From: Pseudomonas synxantha BG33R
GTDB taxonomy: Bacteria; Pseudomonadota; Gammaproteobacteria; Pseudomonadales; Pseudomonadaceae
Assembly: GCF_000263715.2 (NCBI RefSeq)
Contig: NZ_CM001514.1
Span: forward strand, 668,936 to 732,935
DNA: 64,000 nucleotides
Reading direction: 5' to 3'
Shown here: positions 18,121 through 32,826 of the stretch, piece after piece
Position numbering within the stretch: the stretch's first letter is position 1
Layout of the letters: the number at the start of each line of letters is the position of its first letter
Position numbers and translations under genes: made by a program
The notes under the pieces: model-generated
What the model was told of the DNA's origin: nothing
The model's database searches: none
What the model saw: only the letters and a program-made list of their open reading frames with translations

Positions 18121-19134
18121 ATGCCAACGTTTTCTCAGCGTCATGTGTTGTTGCTGGCTAGCTACATCATCATTTTCGGCGGGTTGCTGCTGGTGCTGCC
18201 GCTCAAATTGCTGCCCAGCCTGCTGGCCGGCCTGTTGGTCTATGAACTGGTCAACATGCTCACTCCCCAACTGCAACGGCTGATCGAAGGCCGGCGTGCG
18301 CGCTGGTTGGCGGTGGCCTTGCTCGGCACCCTGATCGTCAGCGTGCTCGCCCTGATCTTCGCCGGGGCCATCAGTTTTTTGCTTCACGAAGCGGAAAACC
18401 CCGGGGCTTCCCTGGATAAATTCATGGGCGTGGTCGACCGCGCACGCGGCCAGTTACCGCCGTTCATCGACGCCTACCTGCCCGCCAGCGCCGCCGAGTT
18501 TCGCGTGGCCATCGGCGACTGGATGAGCAAGCACTTGAGCGAACTGCAACTGGTCGGCAAAGACGCCGCCCATATGTTCGTCACTTTGCTGATCGGCATG
18601 GTGCTCGGCGCCATCATCGCCTTGCAACGGGTGCCCGACCTGACCAAACGCAAACCCCTGGCCGCCGCGCTGTTCGACCGTTTGCATCTGCTGGTTCAGG
18701 CGTTTCGGAACATCGTCTTCGCCCAGATCAAAATCGCCGCGCTCAACACGGCTTTCACCGCCGTGTTCCTCGCCGTGGTGCTGCCGCTGTGCGGCATTCA
18801 CCTGCCGCTGACCAAAACCCTGATCGTGCTGACCTTCCTGCTCGGCTTGCTGCCGGTGATCGGCAACCTGATGTCCAACACCCTGATCACCATCGTCGCG
18901 CTGTCGCTGTCGATCTGGGTGGCGGTGGCGGCGCTGGGGTATTTGATCGTGATCCACAAGGTCGAGTACTTCCTCAACGCGCGCATCGTCGGCGGGCAGA
19001 TCAGTGCCAAGTCGTGGGAGTTACTGCTGGCGATGCTGGTGTTTGAAGCCGCGTTCGGTTTGCCGGGGGTGGTGGCGGGGCCGATTTATTATGCGTATCT
19101 GAAGAGTGAGCTGAAGTTGGGTGGGATGGTTTAG
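18121..19134 (+). CDS. AI-2E family transporter
   Basis: 337-residue polytopic inner-membrane protein. Hydrophobic helices cluster near the N terminus (ASYIIIFGGLLLVLPLKLLPSLLAGLLVY) and in the C-terminal half, with a soluble middle segment. The helix with TFLLGLLPVIGNLMSNTLITIVALS and the terminal GLPGVVAGPIYYAYLKSEL are characteristic of the AI-2E/PerM family. Members have been linked to autoinducer-2 export or Na+/H+ exchange; the substrate here is unknown. It is a single gene. Confidence 0.85.
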   Translation: MPTFSQRHVLLLASYIIIFGGLLLVLPLKLLPSLLAGLLVYELVNMLTPQLQRLIEGRRARWLAVALLGTLIVSVLALIFAGAISFLLHEAENPGASLDKFMGVVDRARGQLPPFIDAYLPASAAEFRVAIGDWMSKHLSELQLVGKDAAHMFVTLLIGMVLGAIIALQRVPDLTKRKPLAAALFDRLHLLVQAFRNIVFAQIKIAALNTAFTAVFLAVVLPLCGIHLPLTKTLIVLTFLLGLLPVIGNLMSNTLITIVALSLSIWVAVAALGYLIVIHKVEYFLNARIVGGQISAKSWELLLAMLVFEAAFGLPGVVAGPIYYAYLKSELKLGGMV

Positions 19135-19152
19135 GCGCAGATGCGAGTTACA

Positions 19153-19204
19153 AGCTGCAAGCTGCAAGTGGAAGCAGCTTGGCTTTTACTTGCCGCTTGC
19201 AGCT
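19153..19204. repeat. Inverted repeat between convergent genes
   Basis: AGCTGCAAGC (19153-19162) and GCTTGCAGCT (19195-19204) are perfect 10-base arms, with an extra GCTGCAAG unit next to the left arm. It lies between the stops of the AI-2E and Hsp70-like genes and probably forms a shared 3' stem. Confidence 0.65.
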
Positions 19205-19217
19205 GAAAACTTACCGC

Positions 19218-20486
19218 TTAAGACCCATAACGCTTGCTGGCCTCAATCGCCAACCCGCTGCCGATACTGCCGAAGATATTGCCTTCCACATGCCGCGCAT
19301 TCGGCAGCATCGCCGAGATGCTGTGGCGCAGTGCCGGAATACCGCTGGAACCACCAGTGAAGAACACCGTGTCTACCTGGGCCACGCTCACCGAGGCGTC
19401 ATTGAGCAGTTGCGTGACACTGCCGCGCACGCGTTCGAGCAGGTTGTCGATGGAGGACTCGAACAGCGCCCGGCTCAGGTCCACGCTCAGGCCGGCTTCG
19501 ATACGGTCCAGTGGCACATGGCGGCTGTCTGCCTGGGTCAGCTGGATCTTGGTCTCTTCCACTTCCATCGCCAGCCAGTGCCCGGCGCGCTGTTCGATCA
19601 GCTTGAACAGGCGGTCGATGCCGCCGGTGTCTTCGATGTCGTAGCGCATGCTGCCCAGGGCCAGCTGGGACTTTTGCGAGTACACCGAGTTGATGGTGTG
19701 CCAGGTCGCCAGGTTCATGTGGTGGCTGGTAGGCATGTAGGCGCCGCTCTTCATGCGGCTGCCGTAGCCGAACAGCGGCATCATGCCGGCCAGCGAGAGT
19801 TGCTTATCGAAATCGGTACCGCCGATGTGCACGCCACCGGTGGCGAGGATGTCGCTCTGGCGGTTGTCGTTGTGACGGCGGTCCGGCGACAGGCGCACCA
19901 GGGAGAAGTCGGAGGTACCACCGCCGATGTCGACGATCAGCACCAGCTCCTCTTTTTCAATGGTGGACTCGTAGTCGAAGGCCGCCGCAATCGGTTCATA
20001 CTGGAACGAGATGTCCTTGAAGCCGATCTTGCGCGCCACGTCCACCAGGGTGTTCTCGGCTTCCTGGTCGGCCATCGGGTCGTCATCGACGAAAAACACC
20101 GGGCGGCCCAGTACCACTTCCTCGAACTCACGGCCAGCGGTGGCCTCGGCGCGGCTCTTGAGTTGGCCGATAAACAGCGCCAGCAGGTCGGTAAACGGCA
20201 TGGCCGTGCCCAATACGCTGGTGTCGTGCTTGATCAGTTTGGAACCCAGCAGGCTCTTGAGCGAGCGCATCAGCCGGCCTTCGTAGTTTTCCAGGTACTC
20301 GTGCAGCGCCAGGCGACCGTACACCGGGCGGCGCTCCTCGAAGTTGAAGAACACCACCGACGGCAAGGTGATCTTGTCGTCCTCCAGCGCGATAAGCGTC
20401 TCCTCGCCGGGGCGGATCCAGCCGACGGTGGAGTTGGACGTGCCGAAGTCAATGCCGCAGGCACGGGCTGGGGATGGGTTTTTCAT
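19218..20486 (-). CDS. yegD: Hsp70-family chaperone, YegD-like
   Basis: 422-residue actin-fold ATPase of the DnaK superfamily lacking the substrate-binding lid, as in E. coli YegD. The phosphate-1 motif is CGIDFGTSNSTVGW near the start, phosphate-2 is LILVIVDIGGGTSDFSLVRLSP-like near residue 200, and the adenosine motif is DTVFFTGGSSGIPALRHSI near residue 370. The start is taken at ATG 20486, close to the GIDFGTS motif; the open frame extends upstream without family similarity. The divergent neighbour is the DnaJ-like cbpA, so the pair may act together. Confidence 0.88.
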   Translation of the reverse strand: MKNPSPARACGIDFGTSNSTVGWIRPGEETLIALEDDKITLPSVVFFNFEERRPVYGRLALHEYLENYEGRLMRSLKSLLGSKLIKHDTSVLGTAMPFTDLLALFIGQLKSRAEATAGREFEEVVLGRPVFFVDDDPMADQEAENTLVDVARKIGFKDISFQYEPIAAAFDYESTIEKEELVLIVDIGGGTSDFSLVRLSPDRRHNDNRQSDILATGGVHIGGTDFDKQLSLAGMMPLFGYGSRMKSGAYMPTSHHMNLATWHTINSVYSQKSQLALGSMRYDIEDTGGIDRLFKLIEQRAGHWLAMEVEETKIQLTQADSRHVPLDRIEAGLSVDLSRALFESSIDNLLERVRGSVTQLLNDASVSVAQVDTVFFTGGSSGIPALRHSISAMLPNARHVEGNIFGSIGSGLAIEASKRYGS

Positions 20487-20571
20487 GTCTATCGGGTTCC
20501 GGTTGAAAAACGGCCGCGCAGTGTATGCCAGTCGCAAGCGCTTGCGTAGGCCAACCATCCGTTAAATCGCG

Positions 20572-20599
20572 CTTGAAAGTACGGGATTTGCCCCCACAT
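20572..20599 (+). promoter_or_regulatory. Candidate RpoH (sigma32) promoter for cbpA
   Basis: CTTGAAA (20572-20578) and CCCCCACAT (20591-20599), with 12 bases between them, resemble the heat-shock consensus CTTGAAA-N11-16-CCCCATNT. It points toward cbpA, leaving a leader of about 115 bases. No better sigma70 promoter is obvious. Confidence 0.5.
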
Positions 20600-20724
20600 C
20601 TGTTACATACGGCTGATGCCGATAACACTTTGACGTACCCCCAGGCCGCAACCCTCACCAGGTGCAAACCAGCGCACGTTGCGCCCCGGGCAGTGCGATC
20701 TCGATAAAGGATGGTGAACCGTCG

Positions 20725-21663
20725 ATGGATTTCAAAGATTACTACAAGATTCTGGGTGTCGAGCCGACGGCCGATGACAAGGAAATCAAGGCTGCCTATC
20801 GCAAGCTCGCGCGCAAATATCACCCCGATGTGAGCAAGGAAAAAGACGCCGAAGCGAAATTCAAGGACGCGTCCGAAGCCTATGAAGCGCTTAAAAGCGC
20901 CGACAAGCGAGCCGAGTACGACGAATTGCGCAAATACGGCCAGCATGGCCAGCCGTTTCAGGGGCCTCCGGGCTGGCAGAGTCGTAGTGGGTACAGTGGC
21001 GGTGCGGGCACCGAGGACTTCTCGGACTTCTTCAGCTCGATCTTCGGTGGCCGTGGTGATGCCTTCGGTGGCGGCCAGCGCCGGCCTGCCGGGCGCAAGG
21101 GCCAGGACGTCGAGATGCAGCTGACGGTGCACCTTGAAGAGACACTGTCTACCGAGTCCAAGCAGATCAACTTCCAGGTGCCGCAATACGACGCCTCGGG
21201 CCGGCACGTGAGCAACACCACCAAGAGCCTGAACGTGAAGATCCCCGCCGGTGTGGCTGACGGCGAGCGCATCCGCCTCAAAGGGCAGGGCGCACCGGGC
21301 ATCGGTGGCGGAGCGAATGGCGACCTGTACCTGATCATCAAGTTTGCGCCGCACCCCAAGTTCGAAGTGGATGGCGAAAACCTGATCATCAACCTGCCGC
21401 TGGCCCCGTGGGAGTTGGCCTTGGGCGCGGAAGTGGCAGTGCCGACCCTCACCGGCAAGATCAACCTCAAGGTGCCCGCCGGTAGCCAGAACGGCCAGCG
21501 CATGCGCGCCAAGGGCCATGGCCTGCTGAACAAGGCCGGGCAGCGCGGTTATCTGTTTGTGCAGCTCAAGGCCGTGATGCCCAAGAGCAGTGATGAGGAG
21601 GTCAAGGCGCTGTGGCAGGAGCTGGCACAGAAGGCAGCGTTCAATCCTCGCGAACACTTCTGA
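20725..21663 (+). CDS. cbpA: DnaJ-like co-chaperone CbpA
   Basis: 312 residues. The N-terminal J domain has [32 protein letters not shown] with the HPD triad near residue 34. A Gly/Phe-rich linker follows (about 85-115), then two C-terminal beta domains ([15 protein letters not shown] onward). There is no zinc-finger region, which separates CbpA from DnaJ. It stimulates Hsp70 ATPase and binds curved DNA in E. coli. ATG 20725 begins exactly at the J domain. It sits divergently beside the Hsp70-like gene and behind a heat-shock-like promoter. Confidence 0.93.
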   Translation: MDFKDYYKILGVEPTADDKEIKAAYRKLARKYHPDVSKEKDAEAKFKDASEAYEALKSADKRAEYDELRKYGQHGQPFQGPPGWQSRSGYSGGAGTEDFSDFFSSIFGGRGDAFGGGQRRPAGRKGQDVEMQLTVHLEETLSTESKQINFQVPQYDASGRHVSNTTKSLNVKIPAGVADGERIRLKGQGAPGIGGGANGDLYLIIKFAPHPKFEVDGENLIINLPLAPWELALGAEVAVPTLTGKINLKVPAGSQNGQRMRAKGHGLLNKAGQRGYLFVQLKAVMPKSSDEEVKALWQELAQKAAFNPREHF

Positions 21664-21710
21664 GCAGGCTGGCTACATAGTTGGCACCAGCGCAAAAACG
21701 GCGCTGCATA

Positions 21711-21745
21711 GGATGACAATCTTTCTTATAACAAGGTTGTCATCC
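21711..21745. promoter_or_regulatory. Inverted repeat over the start region of the NEL ligase gene
   Basis: GGATGACAA (21711-21719) and TTGTCATCC (21737-21745) are perfect 9-base arms ending one base before the ATG. The spacer contains TATAAC and AAGG, possible -10 and ribosome-binding elements. A protein binding here, or an RNA hairpin, would block expression. Confidence 0.5.
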
Positions 21746-21746
21746 C

Positions 21747-24700
21747 ATGCCCGATCTTCAGGCTATAGCCCCCTCCACGCTCCCGCCCGGTGAGCAGGGA
21801 AAACACTACGCGTTAATCAAACAGGCGATCCCGTCCTGCCTGGTCAGCAGTTCACCCGAGCGGCGCACGGCCCTCAAGCAGACACCTGCGATTATCCCCG
21901 AGTGGTACAGCGCCACATCTCAAGCGCAGAAGGATCAGCTCAACACACTGTTGGAGAGCCGTTGCCACTCCCTGAATGAGCTGGAGAAATCCCTGAGCAA
22001 AGTCCAGGCGCTGGAAGCATTCGCCCAGCCATTATTGGAAGCGGCATTGAAGGCTGCCGGCCATGCGCTGGACGTTAATCAAACCTGGTTGCGCCTGTAT
22101 GTGCCGGTTGAGGATGCCTTTGGCAGAAAAACCGGGGGGGTCAGGGGCAAGACGTTCTCCTTGCTCAAGGCTGCCCTGGGCAACTTTGAGGCGCGGGAGA
22201 CTAAGAAGGATTTTTTCGACAGTGTCTCGGGATTTATCACCCAGCCGGATACGCTTGGGCACTTTGAACGCCACGCCACGACCTTGAAAATTCATGAGTT
22301 CGCCCAGCTATGCCGTGACCTTGATTTGGGGCGTCAATACCAGGCTTATCTCAGGGCGCAGTTGAGGCCTAATGATGTACGGGGCCGCGCCGAGTTTCGG
22401 GATCGCTCCACCCGCCACCAGAAAGATGCCTTCAAGGCGGCGGCGTATCTGGCCTTGCTCAAGGGGGATATCGGTGCCACCGATTACGCGTTGCTGATGC
22501 GTGTGGCGGCTGGTGAAAAGGACATCATGGTCGATAACCAGGCGGTCGGTTACCGTTGCTTGAGCCTGATGAACCTGCACCTGCATGACTGTCTGATCAT
22601 CGACCCCTGCGCCAAGCAGCGTTATTCGTGCTGGGTTATCGCCTACATCCCTGACCACCCCGACCACCCCATCAAGCGTTATGAAACGTTTAATGAGTTT
22701 CGCAACGAATTGACTGATCGCCTGACCGCGAGCACCAGCCAGGGGGCCGACCGTTCGAAGGGTGTACAAACGACGCAGTACCAGGAGTTTTTTGCCCGGT
22801 TTGTCGCCGATAAGGATCGCGCTTACTACTACCGCAGGCTGACCGAGCTGGCGGTGGATGCGCCCCCCCAACCGTTCGGCTCACAGTGGCTGCGGTCGGA
22901 ATGGGGGCGTTTACTGACGGCCCCCTCTTTTACCTCCGGCTCGTCGCTGGGGGAGCCGCAACCGTCTGTGCGCGTTCCGATAACCGCCCCCGAATTCAAC
23001 ATTCAGGCAATCGAAATCGCCGGCCTCTGGCGGGCTGCGGACCTATGGGTGTATCGCCATGCCAGTCTGCGCACGCGACTGTTTAATGATGCCCAAAACC
23101 AGGCCGTGAGCACTGAGGATGCTGACAAGGCATCCAGTTCCAGGCGCGCAGCCCATTTCCTGAGTATCGGCATGTTCGGCCTGAACCTGGTGGGGATGGC
23201 CGTCCCACCCTTGGGCCTGGTGATGGCCGGGGTGATGGCTGGTCAGCTGCTTTATGAGGTCTTTGAAGGCGCGACCGAACTCAGCGAAGGCGACCGTGAG
23301 GCAGGCTGGGCGCACATCACCGATGTGTTGGAAAACCTGGCGACACTGGCGGCGCAGGCGGTGGCGTTCCACTTCACAGTGTCACCGTTCATTGAACGGC
23401 TCAAAACCGTCACGTTGCCCGGCGGCAAGACTCGCCTGTGCAAGCCTGATCTTGCGCCCTATAAGGTGCCTGTCGAACTGGCCGCAGGTGCCAAGCCAGA
23501 CGCTTTGGGCCTTTACTCGCACGACGGCCAGTTGATTTTGCCCCATGAGGGTGACCACTACCGGGTTGGGCAGAACTCCGTCACCGGCCAGTATCGTATC
23601 CAGCACCCCAACCGCCCTGGTGCGTATGAGCCGGTGCTGGAACATAACCATGCTGGCGTCTGGAGTCATGAGTTCGAGCAGCCGCTGACCTGGGACAAAC
23701 CGACCCTGATGAGGCGCCTGGGGCTGGAACAGCGTGGGCTTGACGCCCAAACGCTGGAACAGGCCCGTATGGCCAGCGGTGTCGAGGAAGACGTCTTGCG
23801 CCAGACGTTTGTTGAGCATGACCCGGTGCCTTTGCTGTTGGATGACACGATCCAGCACTTCAAGGCTCATCAGGAACTGACGACGTTTGTCGAGCAAATG
23901 AAAAGTAGCGACCCGGCTGTCTATGCTCAAGCCGACCCCGTGCTGCAACTGCAAATCATGCGTCGACGAGGGATGTTGCCTGATGCGCCGTTACGGGTCA
24001 GGGTCAGTGGCAGCAACAGCAGGGTGTTGTGGGAGGAGACCTTCGGGGACGCCTCCAGGCGCGTAGTGGAGGTCAGTGAAAGCCAGTTGGCGGGCGGTGA
24101 GTTGATCAATCAGGTGCTATACAGCTTGCAAGGCGTGGAACCGGCGCTCAGGGAAATCCCCGGCAGTGCCGAAGAGTCGCTGGCGGTGCGGGCCGGCAAG
24201 CTGCGTGAACACATCGCCAACGTCGTCGATACCTTTAAGGGCTCGCTGGTCGAAGAGCGCTACCAGGCCTTGAATGCCACGAACGATCCTGATGTACGCC
24301 TGGTCATGGCGACTTACCCCAGGCTGCCGGCGTCGATGGCCACTGAGTTGCTTAGAAGGCTGAGGGCTGAGCAGTTGCAGACCTTTCGGGATAGCGGGTT
24401 TCTGCCCGAGGAAAGCATTGAACAGGCGAGGTGGCTTGAGCAGGAAGTTCGCGTATCACGTGCCTATGAAGGCCTGTACCTGGACACGCTGGCAGGTATT
24501 GATAGCCAGCGTCTGGCCTTGCGTACCCTGGAAATCTTGCCTGGATGGCAGCGCGGAACGCGGGTGGAGTTGCGTCACTACTCGGCCCAAGGCACGCTGC
24601 TGGATGCCATCGGTTCCCCGGATTCAACCACCACCAAGACCCTGGTGCTCAAGGACAATGGGTTGTTCGAAGCGCCCATGCCCAGGGATTTTTTTGGAGC

Positions 24701-27700
24701 GATCTGGGACTTGTTGTCCACCTCCGAACGCCAGAGCCTTGGGGTCACCGATGCACAGCAGTTGAAGGCCGCGATCCAGCAATCGCCGTTGCCTCGTGAG
24801 CCGCTGCGCACGGTGTTGCTGGAGCATCCGGTGCGCAAACCGACGCTTGATTCGACACTGAGACTACTTGGCGGTGGCGGCGGATCCAGCCGACAGGCGT
24901 CCAGCGATAGCGATGTCGATTTAGTGCACGAGCAGGTCACCGATCTGTTCCCTTTGATGGACGAGGAGGCCGTCGATGCGTTTGTTCTCACATTGGGCGA
25001 CGATGTCGACGGTGGGTTGACACACTGGAAGACTGAGCTCAAAACGTTGACGAGGGAGTTGGATACCTGGGTTTACGCCAGTGGGCCGCCTGGCGATGCC
25101 GACTTTCCCGGCGCGTCCGATTTAGCCAGAGAGATCAAGAATCACTGGCGGCGTATGAATCAAGGCCCCCTGAAGCTGATGATGAGGGGCGATCTGGAAC
25201 TACCGTTACTCAGCGCCGACTTCAGCCACGTTGAGGGACTTGAGATCTACGGTACCCGTTGGACCGGCAAGTCTGATGCTTTCCTTGCATCGTTCACCCA
25301 CGTCAAGCATTTGGCCCTGATCGGTTGCGGGCTTACCGAGTTACCCGGCGCTATCGGTGAAATGCGCTCCCTGACTTCGTTGAACCTGACCGGCAATAAT
25401 CTTAAGTCGACCCCCCCAACCAGCCGTATGCTGAGCAACCTCAGCACCCTTGTGACGCTTGATCTGCGCAGTAACCCGCTGGGTGTAGCCCCCGATGTCA
25501 GTGGTATGCCAGACCTGGCGGAGTTGAACCTGAGGAATGCGCAGATTGAGCAGTGGCCCTCGGGATTAACCGCACTGACTGGATTGAGACGTGTCGATTT
25601 ATCCGAAAACCGCCTGCAGGCGGTTCCACCAGAACATTTGACACCCCTGCCTGAACAGGTTGAAGCGATCGCTCGCACAAACAACGTCCTGCTCCTTGAG
25701 GGCAATAGGTTTCCCACCGACTATTGGCAGCAGTTCGATCGCTACTGGCAGACGCTGACGCAAACACGGCCCGAACTGCTGCAAGGAGCCCTTGAGGGTG
25801 CCTTTGACAGTGGTAACCCAAGGCTTGCGGTCATGCAGAAACTTTATCCCGACAATGGCGTGCTCGTATCCCGGAAGATGATCTGGGCGCTGGGCGAGCG
25901 CGCTGATGCCGTGCTGGCCCAGCGTGAGCAGGAATTTAAAGCGCTCAAGCGTCAGTTAATAGCCTGGAACCTCTCCATCGAGCGTCAGAGTAATGAGCGC
26001 GTCGGGCCAAATGAGCGTCTGCTGGAATTCAACGGTCGTTATCACGCCACGCGCCGTATCACGAACTGCTGGAGAGCGGATAACCCCCTCGTTCCGGCCA
26101 GCGACGGTACGCTCATCGATATCGAACTGGACCTTAGTGGGTTGCGCCTGCCGAGCCTGCCCGACCTTGGCGAGAGTTTCATCCGTCCGACGGTACTCAA
26201 ACTGAACCATCTGAACCTGCGCACGTCACCAGAACGTTTCCTGGCGCAGTGCCGCGGTGTGCGCTCGCTGGACATGTCGGATAACCATTTGTTCGAGTTG
26301 CCGCCAGCCGTGGGGAATATGAACGAATTGACCCGTTTGTCTCTGCAAAACAACCGCATCCGCTTGACTGCCGAGTCGGTTGCTCTCCTGTCCTCGCGAT
26401 CGACACTTCGTGACTTGATACTCGATGATAACTTCCTCGGCCTGACGCCGGATTTCAGCCAGATGACCGATTTGCGTACCTTGCAGATGAGCAATGCGGG
26501 GATTGATACCTGGCCTGCAGGATTGGTTGAACGGACGAACCTGCTACGGGTCGATCTGAGCGAGAACAGTATTACCACTATCCCGGACTCAGTCATTGCA
26601 CCGTCGGATGAGCAGTTGGCGCAGACGGCGCGCGTGACTCGTGTGACGGATATCAGCGAGAACCCGTTGACCGAGCAAACCCGGCGACAAGTCCACGAAT
26701 ATAGCCGGCGCCTTGAGGAAGCCGGGTTGATGTCTGAGGATCTTCCGAACACGCTACGGTTGACGGCTGATATTGCCCCTGACCGTGAGGCATCCGCAGA
26801 CGGCCCGCAGGATCCATTTCTGCGTTGGTCCCAAGGCATGTCCCCGCAAGACGCGAGTAGCAAACGACTCCTATGGGGGGCATTGGAGCGCATACCGAGG
26901 GTCGCCCCGTTTTTTGACATCCTTGAGCGTCTGGAACCGACTGTCACCGACCACGCCGACATGCAGCGCCGCGTCTGGGAAGTGATCGAAAGCATCACCC
27001 AGGACACCGTCGAATCGGAAACCCTGCGCACGGAACTCCTCGACCTGGCCGGCGAGCCAGGGTGTTGTGACCTTGCGGCTTTCTCCTTCAGTAACCTGGA
27101 AGTGCGCACGCTGGCCTACAAGGCTCGTTTGCAGGCCACCGATCAGACCCAGGGCCTGCAATTGGCAAGGTTATCCAGGGGCTTGTTCCGCCTGCACGAA
27201 GTGGACAAGATCGCGTCGGCGGATATCCAGCGCAGCGAAGCCATCGTCAATGACCCCAGCGTGTCGGCGGACGACAAGTTGCCCCATACCGAACGCCTGG
27301 ACGAAGAGGTTGAGATCCGACTGGCGTACCGTTACGGCCTCAAGGATCGGCTCCAGCTACCGGGGCAGCCGCAGAAGGTCGTGCATACCAACTGGGGCGG
27401 CGTTACCTCGTCAATGCTCGATACTGCCTATGACACGATCAGAGCCCTGGATAACTCTGCGCAAGAGCTTCAGGCGCTGCTGTCCAGGGACTTTTGGCAG
27501 GATTACCTGAAAGGCAAATACCCCTCGCAATTTGACGAACTGCGCAATCCGTTTCACGATCAGTTGGAGGACTTGCGCAGCAGGTTTGAATCCAAAACGA
27601 TCACCGAGGCTCTTTACGATCAACGGGCCAGAGAACTTCAAGCGCAATTGCAAATCAGCGAGGCGGTGCTGATCGAGACACTGACCCGTCAGGAGTTGCT

Positions 27701-27733
27701 TGAGCATCCGCTGGACGTGGCTGAGGTCGTTAC

Positions 27734-27737
<4 letters not shown>
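21747..27737 (+). CDS. Giant LRR protein with C-terminal NEL-type E3 ubiquitin ligase domain
   Basis: 1996 residues, no signal peptide. Order: a long N-terminal region of the type seen in large Pseudomonas toxin-like proteins (DUF6543-like, from memory); a hydrophobic helical hairpin near residues 472-510 ([18 protein letters not shown]... [18 protein letters not shown]); a first leucine-rich-repeat block at about 1158-1305; a second at about 1468-1622 ([24 protein letters not shown] repeats); and a C-terminal NEL-like domain from about 1700. The catalytic C-x-D motif of NEL ligases fits Cys1773-Cys-Asp1775 in [11 protein letters not shown]. IpaH/SspH proteins use this cysteine to transfer ubiquitin in host cells. 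No secretion genes are nearby. The 3' end overlaps ureC by four bases. Transfer is likely given host-directed function and position (inference). Confidence 0.85.
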
Positions 27738-29434
<1,697 letters not shown>

Positions 29435-29471
29435 GGGGTTGCCCTGATTAATTGTGTTGAATGTGAGATCG

Positions 29472-29547
29472 CTATCGCGGGCAAGCCCGCCCCCACATGT
29501 TGATTTGTGAACACTGTCAAAAGGTGGGAGCTGGCTTGCCTGCGATG
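29472..29547. repeat. REP-type palindromic pair (class A)
   Basis: Inverted REP cores (ATCGCGGGCAAGCCCGCCCCCAC and GTGGGAGCTGGCTTGCCTGCGAT) lie between ureB and ureC within the operon, probably influencing the relative levels of the two messages. Confidence 0.85.
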
Positions 29548-29552
29548 AGGCC

Positions 29553-30906
<1,354 letters not shown>

Positions 30907-30915
30907 CGCGGTGCC

Positions 30916-31218
30916 TCATGCAATGGGCTGGTGTACGGTCACCAGTTTGGTGCCGTCGGGAAAGGTGGCCTCCACCTGGATGTCCGGGATCATTTCCGGG
31001 ATGCCTTCCATCACTTGTTCGCGGCTGAGCAGGGTGGTGCCGTAGTGCATCAGGTCGGCCACGGTGCGGCCATCGCGGGCGCCTTCCATCAACGCGGCGG
31101 AAATATAGGCGATGGTTTCCGGATAGTTGAGCTTCACACCGCGCGCCAGGCGCCGCTCGGCGACGAGGCCTGCGGTGAAGATCAGCAGTTTGTCTTTTTC
31201 CCGTGGGGTCAGGTCCAT
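30916..31218 (-). CDS. ureA: Urease subunit gamma UreA
   Basis: 100 residues beginning [23 protein letters not shown]. The conserved [22 protein letters not shown] and [21 protein letters not shown] segments are present. It is a structural subunit of urease and lies between ureD and the acetyltransferase genes, all in the same direction. Confidence 0.98.
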   Translation of the reverse strand: MDLTPREKDKLLIFTAGLVAERRLARGVKLNYPETIAYISAALMEGARDGRTVADLMHYGTTLLSREQVMEGIPEMIPDIQVEATFPDGTKLVTVHQPIA

Positions 31219-31244
31219 GGTTCAAGGTCCTTTAAATGCATTCT

Positions 31245-32084
31245 TCATGTGCTCCAGATTCTCGGTGATACCGCTTCGCGGCCCAGTACGGCTGGGCGCA
31301 GCAATCGCCATAAATCAATCAACCACCCCCGCGCCAACAGCGCTTCCTCGGCCAGGCAACGCGCCACCAGCAGCCCGGGCAGTTGGGTCAAATCGCCGCG
31401 CACTGCGTGGGGCAGCGAGCGGCATTGTTCAAGCAGTTCAGGGTCGACCTCACCCGTCACCAGCAACGTGGCAAACACCGGCTGCCCGTCCAACCCGATG
31501 GGCGAATCCAGCAACCCATCGGCGCCCACAATGCGCTGGCGCTCATGCCAGAGCAACTGGCCGTCGCGGCGAATATCCAGGTGTGATTGAAAGTGGCCGA
31601 GGTCGAACCGCTCGCCACTGGCCGGGCGCCCCAGAGCGACCACATCCCAGTAGAACAACCGCGCATCGCCTTGCAGCTCAATACGCGTGGTCAGTTCGGC
31701 CTGGGCGGCGCTGAACACGATGGTTTCCTGAGGCAGCCATTCGAGCGTCGCGCCGGCCTCGACGGTCAACTCGACTTGCTGAAACGCCGGGCCGCTGGCG
31801 CGATACCACTTGGCTGCGCCGGGGCTGGTCAACTGCGCCCAGGCACCGGCGCTGACGTGGGCGCTGATATCCAGGCGATCGCCACCTGCAATTCCTCCGG
31901 GCGGGTGCACGATGATGTGCTGGCACACCTGGGGGCCTTCGGCGTACAGGTGCTTTTGCACGCGCAGCGGGCCCAGGTGGCGGCGCAATACCGGGCGCGT
32001 GGTGTCGCCGAAACGCGCGTAGCCGAGCTCCAGCGCGGCGTGCCAGCTGGGGGTGAACAGGGCAGGGGAAACGGGCAGGTTCAT
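31245..32084 (-). CDS. ureD: Urease accessory protein UreD
   Basis: 279-residue beta-helix scaffold that binds apo-urease and recruits UreF-UreG for nickel loading. Signature segments are [22 protein letters not shown] and the [15 protein letters not shown] motif. It starts at ATG 32084, 31 bases after urtE, and precedes ureA by 26 bases, so it should be read through from the urt genes. Confidence 0.95.
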   Translation of the reverse strand: MNLPVSPALFTPSWHAALELGYARFGDTTRPVLRRHLGPLRVQKHLYAEGPQVCQHIIVHPPGGIAGGDRLDISAHVSAGAWAQLTSPGAAKWYRASGPAFQQVELTVEAGATLEWLPQETIVFSAAQAELTTRIELQGDARLFYWDVVALGRPASGERFDLGHFQSHLDIRRDGQLLWHERQRIVGADGLLDSPIGLDGQPVFATLLVTGEVDPELLEQCRSLPHAVRGDLTQLPGLLVARCLAEEALLARGWLIDLWRLLRPAVLGREAVSPRIWST

Positions 32085-32115
32085 GGTTTTTGGCTTAATG
32101 TCGTGACGCCACAGA

Positions 32116-32814
32116 TTAGATGGTTACGAGGCCGCGTACACCTTCGCTCTCCATATTTTCACCGCGGCCCTGCTGCACGATTTCACCGCGCGACATCACC
32201 AGGTAGTGGTCGGCCAGTTCGGCAGCGAAGTCGTAGAACTGCTCCACCAGCAGGATCGCCATGTCGCCGCGCTCGGCAAGCTTCTTGATCACCGCACCGA
32301 TCTCCTTGATCACCGACGGCTGGATACCTTCGGTGGGCTCATCGAGGATCAGCAGGCGCGGGCGGCTGGCCAGGGCGCGGCCAATCGCCAACTGTTGCTG
32401 CTGGCCCCCGGACAAATCGCCGCCGCGTCGATGCTTCATCTGCAGCAACACCGGAAACAGCTCGTAGATGAACGCGGGCACTTCCCTGGCTTCGGAACCG
32501 GGGAAGCGCGACAGGCCCATCAGCAGATTTTCTTCCACCGTCAGCCGGCCAAAAATCTCCCGGCCCTGAGGCACGTAAGCGATCCCGGCATGGACACGCT
32601 GGTGCGGCTTGAAGCCGGTGATGGCCTTGCCTTCCCAATTCACCGCGCCCTCCTTGGCCGGCAGCAAGCCCATCAGGCACTTGAGCAGGGTGGTCTTGCC
32701 CACGCCGTTGCGGCCGAGCAGGCAGGTGACTTCGCCGATTTTCACCTCGAAGGACAACCCGCGCAGGATGTGGCTACCGCCGTAGTACTGGTGCAGTTTG
32801 TCGACTTGCAGCAT
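32116..32814 (-). CDS. urtE: Urea ABC transporter ATPase UrtE
   Basis: 232-residue ABC ATPase. Walker A is [12 protein letters not shown], the signature is [17 protein letters not shown], and Walker B is [16 protein letters not shown]. The start [23 protein letters not shown] is typical of UrtE. Together with UrtD it powers UrtBC. It lies 12 bases after urtD and is followed directly by ureD, joining urea import and hydrolysis in one unit. Confidence 0.95.
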   Translation of the reverse strand: MLQVDKLHQYYGGSHILRGLSFEVKIGEVTCLLGRNGVGKTTLLKCLMGLLPAKEGAVNWEGKAITGFKPHQRVHAGIAYVPQGREIFGRLTVEENLLMGLSRFPGSEAREVPAFIYELFPVLLQMKHRRGGDLSGGQQQQLAIGRALASRPRLLILDEPTEGIQPSVIKEIGAVIKKLAERGDMAILLVEQFYDFAAELADHYLVMSRGEIVQQGRGENMESEGVRGLVTI

Positions 32815-32826
32815 GTTCAGTTCTCC

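Noticed and set aside
26042..27109. 355-codon minus-strand frame inside the NEL ligase gene
   Set aside because: Antisense to LRR and NEL coding sequence; composition rich in Arg and Ser, no motifs; typical GC-rich shadow frame.
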